Shown: in pieces, positions 22,356 through 32,083 of the stretch | Layout of the letters: each line of letters begins with the position of its first letter | Position numbering within the stretch: the stretch's first letter is position 1 | NCBI GenBank assembly: GCA_027493615.1 | Contig: JAOSKK010000008.1 | Span: 1-64,000 of the forward strand | Direction of reading: 5' to 3' | Origin: Verrucomicrobiota bacterium | Lineage (GTDB): Bacteria > Verrucomicrobiota > Verrucomicrobiia > Limisphaerales > J093 | Length of the DNA stretch: 64,000 nt | Translations under genes and position numbers: made by a program | Notes under the pieces: model-generated | The model's database searches: none | Told to the model about the DNA's origin: nothing | Seen by the model: only the letters and a program-made list of their open reading frames with translations

Positions 22356-23525
22356 TTAGAACGAGCGGCCGGGGAGCTCCAGTTGGGCCTTGATGGAATG
22401 GAGCTTCCGCTTTCCGCCCACGGTGCTCTCGCTGCCGCCAATGGCTCCCGACATGCTCTGGAACGGGTTCTCAAGGGGGCCGCGTGCGGCGGCTGAGGGA
22501 GCCAGATTGGGCCGGCGCTCGAGGCTCTCGGCGGCCAGCAGGTCCTGCGGTACCAGCGGGCCAGACAGGTTCCGACCCGGGCTTACCACGACCGGGTTCA
22601 ACGCCTCACGCGTGGGATCCGGGTAAGCGGTCACCGGATCCAGGCTGGTAATCGAGAGCTCGGACACGGGGCTGACGATCGGATTGGCCCCCAACAGACG
22701 AGCAACGCCTGTGAGTTCCGTCTCCGGGGACGGGCCGGGCGCGACCCCGGGGCTGTGAGGGGAGTCAAGGAACTGAGCACGGACCGTTCGCCGGTCGGGG
22801 GAGGACGCTTCCCGTCCCGAGGGGCGGTCCCGCTGGAAAGGGTTGTCCACCCAAGCGCGGATCCCGGAATTCGCCTCCTGGCCTGGTTCGCGCGCGCCGG
22901 GATTGGGGCCGGCCAGGAAAGCGGGGGCGCTCACGCGCGGTTCGAGCGATCGCTCGCCCGGGGGGCGGTAGCCGTCCCGGCCGGGGGCAGAACCAAGTCC
23001 CAGGGGTCCGGCCGGGTTCCGGAGCGGGTCGGTTCCGGGTTGGGGCGCGCCGGGGGTGTCGGACGACTCCAGCCGCTCGTAGTAACGCAGGAGGTCGCCC
23101 TTGGGCGCGGTGGATTCACTGGTGTTGCCTTCGACACTGTGCTCGCGCACACCGAACGCGCGGTTGACGTCCAGTTCGGTGTCGGCTCCGCTCCCGGGCG
23201 AGCGGAGAATCCAGTCCCGACGCTCCATCAGCAGTTCCCGCTCCCGGGGCGTGAGCGGGGAGCGGGAGGGAGCGAGTGAACTGGGCGGTGCGAAAGGCGG
23301 CGCCGTGATGCCCTGCAAGGAGTTACCCGGTTTGAGGTTGCTGAAAGGATTCTCCCAGCCCTGCGAGCGCTTCACCTTCGACTGCGATTCGGCCGGAGGG
23401 GACGCCTTGCTCTTGGGGTCGGAGAAGATGACCTGCTCCTGGGCGGTCGTGGACACGACCCCGGCCAGCCCCAGCGCCACGTAAACACTGCGGATCCACC
23501 CCACGGCTGAGACACGGTCTCGCAT
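22356..23525 (-). CDS. secreted proline/serine-rich protein of unknown function
   Basis: 389 residues; the start is ATG at 23525 (MRDRVSAVGWIRSVYVALGLAGVVSTTAQEQ), which gives a good signal peptide. The longer upstream frame has no such feature. The mature part is low-complexity and probably disordered, rich in Pro, Ser, Gly and Arg. It contains recurring WENPFSNL, VDNPFQRD and LENPFQSM motifs spaced along the chain. No known domain is recognised. The three N-P-F-(S/Q) repeats might be short binding motifs. Divergent from the DUF4832 protein gene with a 117-bp gap. Confidence 0.65.
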   Translation of the reverse strand: MRDRVSAVGWIRSVYVALGLAGVVSTTAQEQVIFSDPKSKASPPAESQSKVKRSQGWENPFSNLKPGNSLQGITAPPFAPPSSLAPSRSPLTPRERELLMERRDWILRSPGSGADTELDVNRAFGVREHSVEGNTSESTAPKGDLLRYYERLESSDTPGAPQPGTDPLRNPAGPLGLGSAPGRDGYRPPGERSLEPRVSAPAFLAGPNPGAREPGQEANSGIRAWVDNPFQRDRPSGREASSPDRRTVRAQFLDSPHSPGVAPGPSPETELTGVARLLGANPIVSPVSELSITSLDPVTAYPDPTREALNPVVVSPGRNLSGPLVPQDLLAAESLERRPNLAPSAAARGPLENPFQSMSGAIGGSESTVGGKRKLHSIKAQLELPGRSF

Positions 23526-23642
23526 GAACACGTCACTTGTAAGCCCGCTCTCCCAACCCGTCAAACGCCAATCGCGGCGAATCCCCTGGCGGTGCCGGAT
23601 CGGATCTGGCCTTGGAGCGAGGTGTCCGGCAGGCTGGGGCCC

Positions 23643-25031
23643 ATGCACACGACCTCGCCGGATTCACCCGCGTTGCTCGCGGCGTTACTGGTGCTGCTGT
23701 GGGGCGGGGCCGGGACGGCGGGGGCGGGCATGCTGGCTTATGCCCCGGCGCCGCCGGACAACCCTCTGAAAGGCTTCGTCGCCTACCCGCGGGAGCACGC
23801 TGGTTTCCCTCACAGCCTGGAGTGGGATTACACGCCGCTGGCGGCCGTGATGGTCGGGCCGACAGAATTCCATTGGGAACCCTTCGAGCGGAAGCTTGAG
23901 GCCGCTCGGACACGCGGCTGCCAGTTCTATGCGCGATTCTACCTTGAATGGCCGGGTCGACCGACGGGCGTCCCGCAGTTCCTGTTGGACGCCGGCTTGA
24001 CGCTGCGCACCTGGACGAACACCAACACCCAGCCGTTCCCGCCGGCGATCGACCACACGCCGGACTACGAGGATCCGCGGCTTCGGGCGGCGCTCCTCAG
24101 TTTCATCCGGGCGTTTGGCGCCCGATACGACGGCGATCCGCGGCTGGGCTTTGTCGGCCTCGGCCTGCTGGGCACTTGGGGGGAATGGCACAACCATCCG
24201 AACGACGCCTGGTTTGCCTCGAAGACCGTCCAGCGCGAGGTGCTGGACGCCTATGAGGCCGCGTTCCCGCGGACCAGGCTCGTCACGCGTTACCCGGCGG
24301 GGGCCGACGATCCCCGCTATGCCGCCAATGACAATCGTGCGATCGGCTACCACGATGATTCGTTCGCGTGGGCGACCGTCGACACCGGTCGGGCGCAGGA
24401 CGCCTGGTTCTTCGAGGCGCGGCTCCGCCGGGCCGGGGCCGTCGCGAAGTGGCGCACCCAACCGATCGGTGGCGAGGTCCGACCGGAGGTGTGGGATTGC
24501 GTGTTCGACGAGCCGTCCTGCGCGCCGGCGGGACAGGAGTTCGACCGCTGCCTGGAAGCCGTCAGGGTGTCGTGGCTCTGCTGCGAAGGGGTGTTCCGGT
24601 CCCGGCTGCAGGGTCCGGCGCGCGAGCGGGCCATTCACGCCGCCCAGCGGATGGGGTATGAGCTGCATGTGTGCCAGGCAGAGGTTTGGGTGGCCGAGGC
24701 GCAGGTGCGTCTCAGCCTCTCGGTCACCAACACCGGGGTGGCGCCTTTCTACTACGACTGGCCGGTGGAACTGGGCCTTCTCGACGCTGCCGGCACCGGG
24801 CTGATCATCCACCGGACGGATTGGCGGCTGAGCACGATCCTTCCCGGCGAACCGTCCGCGGCGTGGCGGGGAGACGTTCCCGCGTCCGGGTTGCCGGCGG
24901 GCCCGCGGCGCGTGTTGGTGCGCGTGGCCAATCCCATGCCGGGCGGCCGTCCCCTTCGCTTCGCCAACCTGGCCCAGGACCGTGACCTGGAAGGGTGGCT
25001 GACGTTGGGCACGATCGACGTGAAACCGTGA
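23643..25031 (+). CDS. secreted DUF4832-type (glycosidase-like barrel) protein
   Basis: 462 residues from ATG 23643 (MHTTSPDSPALLAALLVLLWGGAG), with a signal peptide. The NPLKGFVAYP start of the mature chain, the barrel-like region (GTWGEWHNHP, RLVTRYPAGADDPRY, GYHDDSF), and a C-terminal beta-sandwich (EAQVRLSLSVTNTGVAPFYYDWPVEL) match what I know of DUF4832/DUF4874 proteins. That family is thought to be related to glycoside hydrolases but has no established reaction. Glu residues in TWGEWH could be catalytic. The frame is intact. Confidence 0.75.
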   Translation: MHTTSPDSPALLAALLVLLWGGAGTAGAGMLAYAPAPPDNPLKGFVAYPREHAGFPHSLEWDYTPLAAVMVGPTEFHWEPFERKLEAARTRGCQFYARFYLEWPGRPTGVPQFLLDAGLTLRTWTNTNTQPFPPAIDHTPDYEDPRLRAALLSFIRAFGARYDGDPRLGFVGLGLLGTWGEWHNHPNDAWFASKTVQREVLDAYEAAFPRTRLVTRYPAGADDPRYAANDNRAIGYHDDSFAWATVDTGRAQDAWFFEARLRRAGAVAKWRTQPIGGEVRPEVWDCVFDEPSCAPAGQEFDRCLEAVRVSWLCCEGVFRSRLQGPARERAIHAAQRMGYELHVCQAEVWVAEAQVRLSLSVTNTGVAPFYYDWPVELGLLDAAGTGLIIHRTDWRLSTILPGEPSAAWRGDVPASGLPAGPRRVLVRVANPMPGGRPLRFANLAQDRDLEGWLTLGTIDVKP

Positions 25032-25037
25032 AAGCCC

Positions 25038-25106
25038 GTAGGCGCCGACGTGAGGAGGCGAAGGGTGTTGTCCTCGCCCACGACGCCTCCTCACGTCGGC
25101 GCCTAC
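25038..25106. repeat. perfect inverted repeat, family B, between convergent genes
   Basis: Two 23-base arms (25038-25060 and 25084-25106), beginning GTAGGCGCCGACGTGAGG and its exact mirror, enclose a 23-base loop. The palindrome fills the gap between the ends of the DUF4832 gene and ilvB, so it could act as a two-way terminator or mRNA 3' stabiliser. A near copy is at 33196-33266 and half-sites at 22232-22290. Confidence 0.85.
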
Positions 25107-25128
25107 GGAGGGTCGGGAGACTCCCAGG

Positions 25129-26962
25129 CTAGGCCCAGATCATCTCCTGCACGGTCCGGCCGGCCGGGATGAACGGCAGCACGTGCTCGGTGTACGGCGT
25201 GATGACGTCGAGCAGGTAAGGCTGGTCGGAATCGAGCATGCGCTGGATGGCGGCGCGGAGGTCGCGACGGAACATGACCCGTTCACAAGGCACGTTGAAG
25301 GCCTTCGCGATGGCCACGAAATCCGGGTAGATCCGCTGGCGGAAATCGGGGTCGCCCAGGTACGTGTGCCCGCGGTTGCCCTGGTAGAAGCGGTCCTCCC
25401 ACTGCACCACCATGCCCAAGTGCTGGTTGTTGAGGATCATGGCCTTGGCGGCAATCCCCTCGATGTGCGCGGTGGCCAGCTCCTGCACGTTCATCAGGAA
25501 CGAGCCATCGCCGTCGATGTCGATGACCTGCTTGTCGGGCCGTGCCACCTTGGCGCCCAGCGCCGCCGGATAGCCAAACCCCATCGAACCCAGGCCCGCG
25601 CTGGTGACAAACTGCCGTGGCTGGCTGTACTGGTAGAACTGGCCGGCCCACATCTGATGCTGTCCCACGCCGGTCGTGATGATGGCCTCGCCCTTGGTGA
25701 GTTCGTAGAGGACGGCGATGGCCTCCTGCGGGAGGATGACCTGGCTGGCGTCGCCGCCCATGTGATCCTGGACATGCTGGGACTTGAGCACCTCTTCGGT
25801 GACGCGCCAGTTGAGGGGGGCCTTGGCCTTGAGTTCCGCGACCCGGGCCTGCCAGGCCTCGAATCGCGCCGGCAACGGGCGCTCGGCCAGGAGGGCATTG
25901 AGACGCTCGAGGGCGTAGCGGATGTCGCTGATGACCGGGAGGTGGACGGCGCGGTTCTTGTTGATCTCCGAGGCGTCGATGTCGATGTGCACGATGGTGC
26001 CGTGCTCGCAGAACTTGTCCACCTTGCCCGTCACGCGGTCGTCGAAACGAACGCCGAAAGCCAGGAGCAGGTCGGCCTCGGCGACCGCCCAGTTGGCATA
26101 GGCCGAACCATGCATGCCCAGCCACTTGAGCGAGAGCGGGTCGGTCTCCGGGAAGGCGCCACACCCCATGATCGTGGTGGTCACTGGGATGCCGGTGGCG
26201 GCCGCGAACCGCCGCAACTCCGCGGCGGACCCGCTGGTGATGATGCCACCGCCGCAGTAAAGGACCGGGCGCTCCGCCTTCGCGATGAGGTCCAGGATCT
26301 TCAGCAACGAGGCGTCGTCGGCGCGCCGCTCCGGCGAGTAGCCGCGCAGACTGACCGCGTCGGGGAAGACCGGGGTCGTGCGCTGTTGCTGGACGTTCTT
26401 GGGGACGTCGATCAGCACCGGACCCGGCCGGCCCGTCTGGGCGATGTGAAAGGCTTCCTGGACGACGCGCGGGAGCGTGTTGATGTCGGTGACCAGATAG
26501 CTGTGCTTCACCACCGGCAGGGTCATGCCGAAGATGTCCGTTTCCTGGAAGGCTCCCTTGCCGATCATGGCTTGCGGGACCTGGCCCGTGATGGCGATCA
26601 GGGGGACCGAATCCATGTAGGCGTCGGCGATGCCGGTGACGAGGTTGGTGGCGCCGGGCCCGCTGGTGGCCATGCAGACGCCCGCCTTGCCGGTCACGCG
26701 GGCGTAGCCTTCGGCGGCGAACGCGCCCCCTTGTTCGTGGCGGGGCAGGTACGTGCGAATCTGCTTCGAGCGGGTGAGCGCCTGGTGAATCTCCATGCTG
26801 GCTCCCCCGGGGTAGGCGAAGATGACCTCGACACCCTCGCGTTCGAGGCAGCGGACCAGGAGGTCACTGCCCGAGAGCGTCGCGGGGGCCGGGGCCGGGG
26901 GAGGCCGCCGGCGTGCCGGCGGGTTCCGGGAGAGTCGTTGAATGCGATTGCGTAAGGCTCAT
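25129..26962 (-). CDS. ilvB: acetolactate synthase, catalytic subunit (one frameshift)
   Basis: About 611 residues. It makes 2-acetolactate or 2-aceto-2-hydroxybutyrate, the first common step to valine, leucine and isoleucine, using thiamine diphosphate, FAD and Mg. The start is ATG at 26962 ([14 protein letters not shown]), with a frame change in the C/G runs near 26870. After that [24 protein letters not shown] leads into the catalytic Glu segment [19 protein letters not shown]. Other hallmarks are [30 protein letters not shown], and the ThDP motif [15 protein letters not shown] ending in LNNQ. The gene stands alone with no ilvN regulatory subunit beside it. Upstream lies a leader peptide gene and terminator typical of attenuation. 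Confidence 0.95.
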
Positions 26963-27002
26963 GGATTGCTGTGCTCGTTTGACTGGCCGCGCCCGGGGCA
27001 AC

Positions 27003-27033
27003 AAAAAACCCACGACTGTCGGCCAGCCGTGGG
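27003..27033 (-). terminator. intrinsic terminator of the ilvB attenuator
   Basis: On the minus strand CCCACG, a 13-base middle (GCTGGCCGACAGT) and CGTGGG are followed by six T. It sits between the leader peptide stop (27054) and the ilvB start (26962), so it would end transcription before ilvB. Its 5' arm overlaps ACCCAAAACCCACGG (27041-27027), which is almost complementary to CCGTTGGGTTGGGT (27076-27063) inside the leader gene; that pairing would be the antiterminator. A protector hairpin CCAACG/CGTTGG (27088-27083 with 27075-27070) competes for the same segment. Confidence 0.85.
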
Positions 27034-27053
27034 TTTTGGGTGCCAATGTCCGC

Positions 27054-27134
27054 TTAGTAGCGACCCAACCCAACGGTGGCGGCGTTGGCTACAACGACGA
27101 CCCACAGCAGGACTGGGCACCCGTTCGGTTTCAT
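27054..27134 (-). CDS. ilvB leader peptide (attenuation)
   Basis: A 26-residue ORF with ATG at 27134-27132 and TAA at 27056-27054. It contains the run VLLWVVVVA, that is two Leu and five Val within nine codons, and later another Val and Leu. This is the hallmark of branched-chain amino acid leader peptides. A ribosome stalled on the Val codons would cover the protector hairpin's 5' arm, which starts just after them (GCCAACG). That would free CCGTTGGGTTGGGT to pair with the terminator's 5' arm. The ATG is preceded by CCGCCTGCAG, with no clear Shine-Dalgarno. It is too short for standard gene calling. Confidence 0.85.
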   Translation of the reverse strand: MKPNGCPVLLWVVVVANAATVGLGRY

Positions 27135-27145
27135 CTGCAGGCGGA

Positions 27146-27174
27146 CTCATACGGGACGTCCCGCGGCCGGTCAA
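27146..27174 (-). promoter_or_regulatory. sigma-70 type promoter of the ilvB leader
   Basis: The minus strand reads TTGACC (27174-27169), a 17-bp spacer, then TATGAG (27151-27146): a near-consensus pair at ideal spacing. A start about 7 bases on would place the transcript's 5' end only a few bases before the leader ATG at 27134, so the leader peptide may be read from an almost leaderless message. The spacer holds the palindrome CGGGACGTCCCG. Confidence 0.7.
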
Positions 27175-27275
27175 GCCCGCAGTTCGCAGCCCCCCGCGGC
27201 CGCGGCGGCGCGCGGTGCACCGGTGCTGTTGAAAAGGCCGCGACAAACCGAGCGGGCAGCGGCACGATCACCGCC

Positions 27276-28208
27276 ATGCACCTGCTGACTCCTCCGCTGG
27301 CGGCCTTGATGCTTGCCCTCCTCGGGAACTTGCCCACCATCTCCGCCCAAGACGCCGCGCCCGCGGACCGCAACCTCGTCAATACCCGCGCCCGCCCGGG
27401 CGGCATGCAGGCGGATTCCCCGGTGACGTTCCCGGAACACGGCGCGTTGCCGGCCAGGTTCCCGCCCGACGTCCAGGAGCAGCAATGGCCGGTCGAGAAG
27501 GACTACTACCTGTTCAGTTCACCCTGCCGCTCGCTGGCTCAGATCGAAGCGATCCAGGCCGCGATGCCCGCGGGTCGCTTCACGCCTCCGCCCAACGACT
27601 GGCAACATCTCGCCCGCACGCGCCGTCTCCTCACCGAGGGCGGGTCGCTGCACCTGATGGCCATCGGCGACAGCATCGTCAACGACACCATGCGGTCGGG
27701 CTGGGTGGCGCTGTGGCGAGCGGCTTACCCGAAGGCCGACATCCGCGCGACGGTCTACGTCCGCGGCGGCGGCGGCTGCCAACACTATCGCGAGGCGAAG
27801 CGCATCGAGGAGGTCGTGGTGCCGCGCCGACCGGACCTTGTGTTCCTGGGCGGGATCAGCCAACGGTCCGTCGAGGACATCGCCGCGGTGATTGCCCAGC
27901 TCCGGGCCGCCTTGCCGGAGGTGGAAATCCTGCTGGGGACAGGCGCGTTTGGCACCGCCGACCCGCGCGACGCAGCGGCGTTGGCGGCGGCCTCGCATTC
28001 CGGCACCGGCGCTTACGGCCGGTCGTTGCGGCAACTGGCCGCCGAGCAGCACTGCGCCTACCTCGACTTCACCTCGCCCTGGGCGGAATACCTGAATGCC
28101 TCCGGGTTGCACCCGCACCATTTCTATCGCGATGTGGTGCATGCGAACGAATTCGGCGAGCAGGTGCTGGCGAAGATCCTGATGGCGTTCTGGAGCTCCG
28201 CGCCGTAA
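27276..28208 (+). CDS. secreted SGNH/GDSL-type hydrolase
   Basis: 310 residues from ATG 27276, with a signal peptide (LAALMLALLGNLPTISAQ). The catalytic Ser is in MAIGDSIVND (S133). The block around GGGGCQHYREAK, and LVFLGGISQRSVEDI, occupy the Gly and Asn block positions. The Asp/His pair is in RDVVHANEFG (D286, H289). Members deacylate sugars or esters. The position among secreted glycosidases suggests carbohydrate ester cleavage, but that is inference. Divergent from the ilvB leader promoter. The frame is intact. Confidence 0.82.
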   Translation: MHLLTPPLAALMLALLGNLPTISAQDAAPADRNLVNTRARPGGMQADSPVTFPEHGALPARFPPDVQEQQWPVEKDYYLFSSPCRSLAQIEAIQAAMPAGRFTPPPNDWQHLARTRRLLTEGGSLHLMAIGDSIVNDTMRSGWVALWRAAYPKADIRATVYVRGGGGCQHYREAKRIEEVVVPRRPDLVFLGGISQRSVEDIAAVIAQLRAALPEVEILLGTGAFGTADPRDAAALAAASHSGTGAYGRSLRQLAAEQHCAYLDFTSPWAEYLNASGLHPHHFYRDVVHANEFGEQVLAKILMAFWSSAP

Positions 28209-28308
28209 GCGGCCGTGAAACGCGTGCGTGGATGCCGGGTGCCGGCCCGAAGGATGGCAGATCGGGGACGGGGAAGGCGAAAGACCCACGAGGTCGGAGG
28301 CGACCTCT

Positions 28309-28430
28309 TGCGCCTGGATCTGCTCAGGGGCCATGAATCCGGGGAGCGCAGGCGGGACGCCCGCACCACAGGTTCATGGAGCGCCTTCCTCCTCCCCATT
28401 CCCGATGTTCGGAATCGGGAATGGGGAAGC
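28309..28430. repeat. intergenic repeat units D and C plus a short palindrome
   Basis: Unit D (TGGATCTGCTCAGGGGCCAT) is followed by unit C (GGCGGGACGCCCGCACCACA) and then CATTCCCGATGTTCGGAATCGGGAATG, a small palindrome. A related sequence (CAATTCCCGATGTTCGCAATCTGC) lies at about 47453-47476. The stretch 28209-28555 carries no gene. Confidence 0.7.
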
Positions 28431-28555
28431 GACGTGGTTCTCTTGGATCCGCTCGGGATCGCGAACCGGCTTGGACGGATGCCGCTTCTGGTCTGCGATC
28501 TTCCTTCCTGCCTGACTCCTTGCCGTTGCGCAGGCGGCCGGCTTAGGCTCGCGCC

Positions 28556-31076
28556 ATGTGTTGTCCTCCCCTTGGTTTGCAGGCGTCGGCGCTGCTCCTG
28601 ACGATCGCCGTCTCGACCAGCCTGGCCGGTCCCGAACCCCTGCGACCGTTGCCCGTGGATCAAAGCCGTTCGACCACGGCGCGGCATCTCGCCAAGCCCG
28701 TGCTCGAGTCGCGCCTCCTGGATGGCATGGAAACCGACGCGAACTGGGTGCGATTCGGGCCCGGTGCGATGGAGGTCACCGCGGCGCGCGCCCGACAGGG
28801 AGGGCACGCGCTGCGATTGACGTCGCCGACCCAGACCGGGAAACCACCCCCCGTCCAGGGGGCGGCCGTTCGCGGAGACGGGGGTGCGACGCGTCTTCGG
28901 TGGGGAGGATTGGAGCGGGTTTAATCGCCTCGCATTCTGGGTGTATCCGGACCTCCCCGGCTTTCGCGTGGTCTCGCTGCTGGTCAGGTTGCAGAGCGAA
29001 GGCACCCAGGGGCGCCGCTACACGGACGGCGGGCTGCACTACGTGCTGCTCCGGAACGGCGAATGGAATCCGGTGGTGTGGGAAATCGCGCACCTCGAAC
29101 GCCGCCAGGTGCAGGGGGTCGAGCTGATCTACCGCCTGCAAGGCAATGAGCCGGAGGCCACCAGCCGGGTGTGCTTCGACTTTGACCAACTCGAGCTCCA
29201 GCGGGTTGAGTCCGACCCTTTCCTGGGCTGGTCGGTCGCCCCGGGCCGGGTGGCTTACAACTCGTTGGGGTATGCGCCCGACGCCGCGAAGACCGCTCTG
29301 TTCGCGGGGGGCGTGGGACGGCTCGCGGTGCTCGACGAGGCGGGCGTCGTGGTGCTCGAGCCACCCGTGGAACGGCTTCGCACCGCCTTGGGCGAGTTTG
29401 GGCGGATCGACTTCTCCGCGCTGCGTCGCCCGGGGCTTTACCGATTGCGGGGCGACGACCTGACGACGCCGTTGTTCGCGGTCGAGGCTGATCCCTGGCG
29501 GGAGACGCGCTGGGCCGTGTTGAACTCGTTTTTCTGCCAGCGCTGCGGCTTCACCGTGCCGGGCATCCATGGCGTCTGCCATCGGGATTGGCAGGTCCAG
29601 CGGGGGGAGCGGCGGATCGTGATCAACGGCGGGTGGCATGATGCGGGCGATCTGTCCCAGGGCCTGGTGAACACGGCCGAAGCGGCGTGGGCCATGCTCC
29701 GCCTGGCCGAAGTCGAGGCGGACCGCGAACCGCGGCTGCACGACCGGTTGTTGGCCGAGGCCCGCTGGGGCACCGAATGGCTGCTGAAAACCCGGTTCGG
29801 GGACGGCACCCGCGTGACCTGGGCCACCATGGACTTCTGGACCGACGGCATCCTGGGCACACCCGATGATGTGGTGGTCGAGGCGCAATCCGCTCCCTTC
29901 GACAACTTCCTGGCGGCGGCGACCGAGGCCCTTGCCGCGCGGCTTTGGCGATCTCACGACCCGGTGTGGGCGGACTACAGCCTCCGGTGCGCCGAACAGG
30001 ACTGGGCCTTCGCCCTCGAACGGGTAAGCGAGCCGGAGGTCGAGGTTGCCAGCGCCGGGGTGCAGGCGGGGGTCGAGTTGTTCCGCACCACAGGCCGGAC
30101 GGAGTTTGCCGAGCGGGCCGTTGCGCTCGCTGATGGGTTGCTCGCGTCGCAGGAACGCCGGGTCCGGCGCGAGTGGGCGTTGCCGTTGACCGGCTTCTTT
30201 TATCGCTCCCCCCGGCGGGAGGCGCCCCTGCATTACAGTCATCGGAGTCACGAACAGGCCCCCGTCGTGGCGCTGGCCGATCTCTGCCGCTTGCTGCCGG
30301 ACCATCCGAAGTGGATCGAGTGGTACGCGGCCGTGGCCTTGTATGGCGAGTACCTGCGGATGGCGGCGGAGGTCACGGCGCCCTACCGCATGCTGCCCGC
30401 GGGGATCTGGCGCGCCGATCGCGGGGCCGATTGGGAACGCGCCCAAGCCCGACAAGGGTTGCGTCTGGACGACCAGCATTACCTGCGCCGGTTCCCTTGC
30501 TGGCCGGATTTCCGGGGCAACCTGGGGGTGCAGCTTTCCCAGGCCAAGGCGCTGTCAACGGCCGCTCGACTGCGACGCGACCGGGGCCTGCGCGAACTGG
30601 CGGAGGAGCAGTTGCACTGGACGCTGGGGAGAAATCCGTTTGCCCAAAGTCTGATGTACGGCGTGGGGCAGGATTATGCACCGCAGTACACGGCGATGAG
30701 TGGGGATATGGTCGGGACGCTGCCCGTCGGCCTTCAATCGCGGGGCGATGACGACGAGCCATACTGGCCCATGGCCAATTGCTACAACTACGCGGAGGTA
30801 TGGGTCCATCCCGGGAGTCGGTGGCTGGCGATTCTGGCCGACGTGGCTGGGGAGGAGATGCAGTTGAGGGGAGACCTCCGGTTGCAGGCGAGCGCGCTGG
30901 GCCAAGGCGAGGTGGAGGTGGAAGTGACGTCGAGTGAGGCGCGGGAACAGCGGGTTGCGTTGCGGGCGTTCAACCTTTCGCTGCCGGGAGAAGGAGAGGC
31001 AGTGGTGTTGCCGCCGGGCAAAGAGATGAGCTGGCGGGTGCGAGCGAAGGTGAAGGACCCGCGGGGCCCTGGCTGA
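28556..31076 (+). CDS. secreted glycoside hydrolase family 9 enzyme (one frameshift)
   Basis: About 840 residues. ATG 28556 starts a signal peptide (LGLQASALLLTIAVSTSLAG). The frame changes near 28880. Parts in order: an N-terminal carbohydrate-binding-like beta domain, the CelD-type Ig-like domain (VAYNSLGYAPDAAKTALFAGG...DEAGVVVLEPPVE), then an (alpha/alpha)6 barrel with the GH9 signature GGWHDAGDLSQG (catalytic Asp pair). Its C-terminal part has LGRNPFAQSLMYGVGQDYAPQ and ends in PMANCYNYAEVWVHPGSRWL. GH9 enzymes are inverting endo-glucanases or related enzymes, so a beta-glucan substrate is likely but not proven. A short beta-rich tail closes the protein. Confidence 0.82.
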
Positions 31077-31174
31077 TTGTGGCGTTCCCGGCGGGTCAGC
31101 CGGGACAGGCGCGAGAGGTGATGGGCGGCCTTCCGGAGCGATGAGAGGGAGGCTGAGTCTCGTGACCTCGACTC

Positions 31175-32026
31175 CTACGGGAGAGAGGGAGAGGGGGAGG
31201 AAGGGGGACGGGGGCCGAGGAGGAGGATCTCGTGGCGATGTTCCATCTGGCGGGTCGTGAACAACTTCCGCCCCTCGATCTGCCAGTCCAACCGTCGCAT
31301 GTACCAGAGGCCGTCAGGCGTCCGCTCCTTCTCGAGCGCGACTTCGCACCGTTTGAGGGCGCCCACCAGCCCGCCGACGACACGGATCGGTGTGGTCAGC
31401 CGGAACGTGGCTTTGACCAATGCCGCCTCGGCGCGATCGATCCAGAGGCGGCCGGCGGTCTGGCCGAGGAACCGCTCGGGAAGCGAACGCGGGGGCGGGG
31501 CCTGCTCGGCCGGTTCGAAGTCCAGGACCCACACAGGCCGCCCGGCACAGATCTCGGCGCCCACATAGTGGAAGCGGAAACGTTCCAGCACCGCGGCGTC
31601 CACGTGGAAGTCGTGGCGTTCGTAAGGCCGCTTGGCTGGATGGGCGTCGGGTTCCGCGGACTCAGCGAGGCTGGCGTCCGCGCCGGCCGGGCCCGGGTTC
31701 GGTGCTGGCGGGTGGGCGCGGGTGCGTTCGGTCCGTTTGCGGAGCTGGCCGCTTGTGTCGCGGGTCTCGGTCACCTGGAGGTCAAGGTAGGCGTAGCGGG
31801 CTTTGAACTGCGCCTCGGTTTCCGCATCCCGGGCGGCAAGTTCGACCGCGCGCAGCACGAGTTGGTGGAGGTCGGGCGGGGCGGCGTCGGCGTGGTCGGC
31901 GTGCGTGCTAAGGACGGGCGCCGCTCCGTTCCAGGCGGTCAAAGCCAGGGTGAGGGCGAGGAAGCGAAGGGGCGGAGGGAAGTGCCGGCGTGATTTCACA
32001 GACGGCCAACGCGTGGGTGCGGTCAT
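31175..32026 (-). CDS. exported LolA/MucB-like protein of unknown function
   Basis: 283 residues with an N-terminal signal (LRFLALTLALTAWNGAAPV). The middle reads LQVTETRDTSGQLRKRTERT, and later FRFHYVGAEICAGRPVWVLDFEPA and GRLWIDRAEAALVKATFRLT. This is the half-barrel pattern of outer-membrane lipoprotein-sorting and related proteins, in which a strand ending VWVLDF is followed by a '(G)RLWID' strand. Assignment is by pattern only. The frame is intact. It lies 58 bp downstream of the ROK gene on the same strand and could share its transcript. Confidence 0.6.
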   Translation of the reverse strand: MTAPTRWPSVKSRRHFPPPLRFLALTLALTAWNGAAPVLSTHADHADAAPPDLHQLVLRAVELAARDAETEAQFKARYAYLDLQVTETRDTSGQLRKRTERTRAHPPAPNPGPAGADASLAESAEPDAHPAKRPYERHDFHVDAAVLERFRFHYVGAEICAGRPVWVLDFEPAEQAPPPRSLPERFLGQTAGRLWIDRAEAALVKATFRLTTPIRVVGGLVGALKRCEVALEKERTPDGLWYMRRLDWQIEGRKLFTTRQMEHRHEILLLGPRPPSSPSPSLP

Positions 32027-32083
32027 GGCTCAAGGTGTCCTGGCAGTCTTGCACTGAACCCGCCGTTCCGGGGAACAGCCGGG

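Noticed and set aside
27003..27134. A T-box or riboswitch ahead of ilvB
   Set aside because: No T-box (TGG) bulge or stem I features are seen, and the Val/Leu leader ORF explains the terminator fully.
26913..27275. N-terminal extension of the SGNH hydrolase to 26913
   Set aside because: It would run through the ilvB attenuator on the other strand; ATG 27276 starts directly at a signal peptide.
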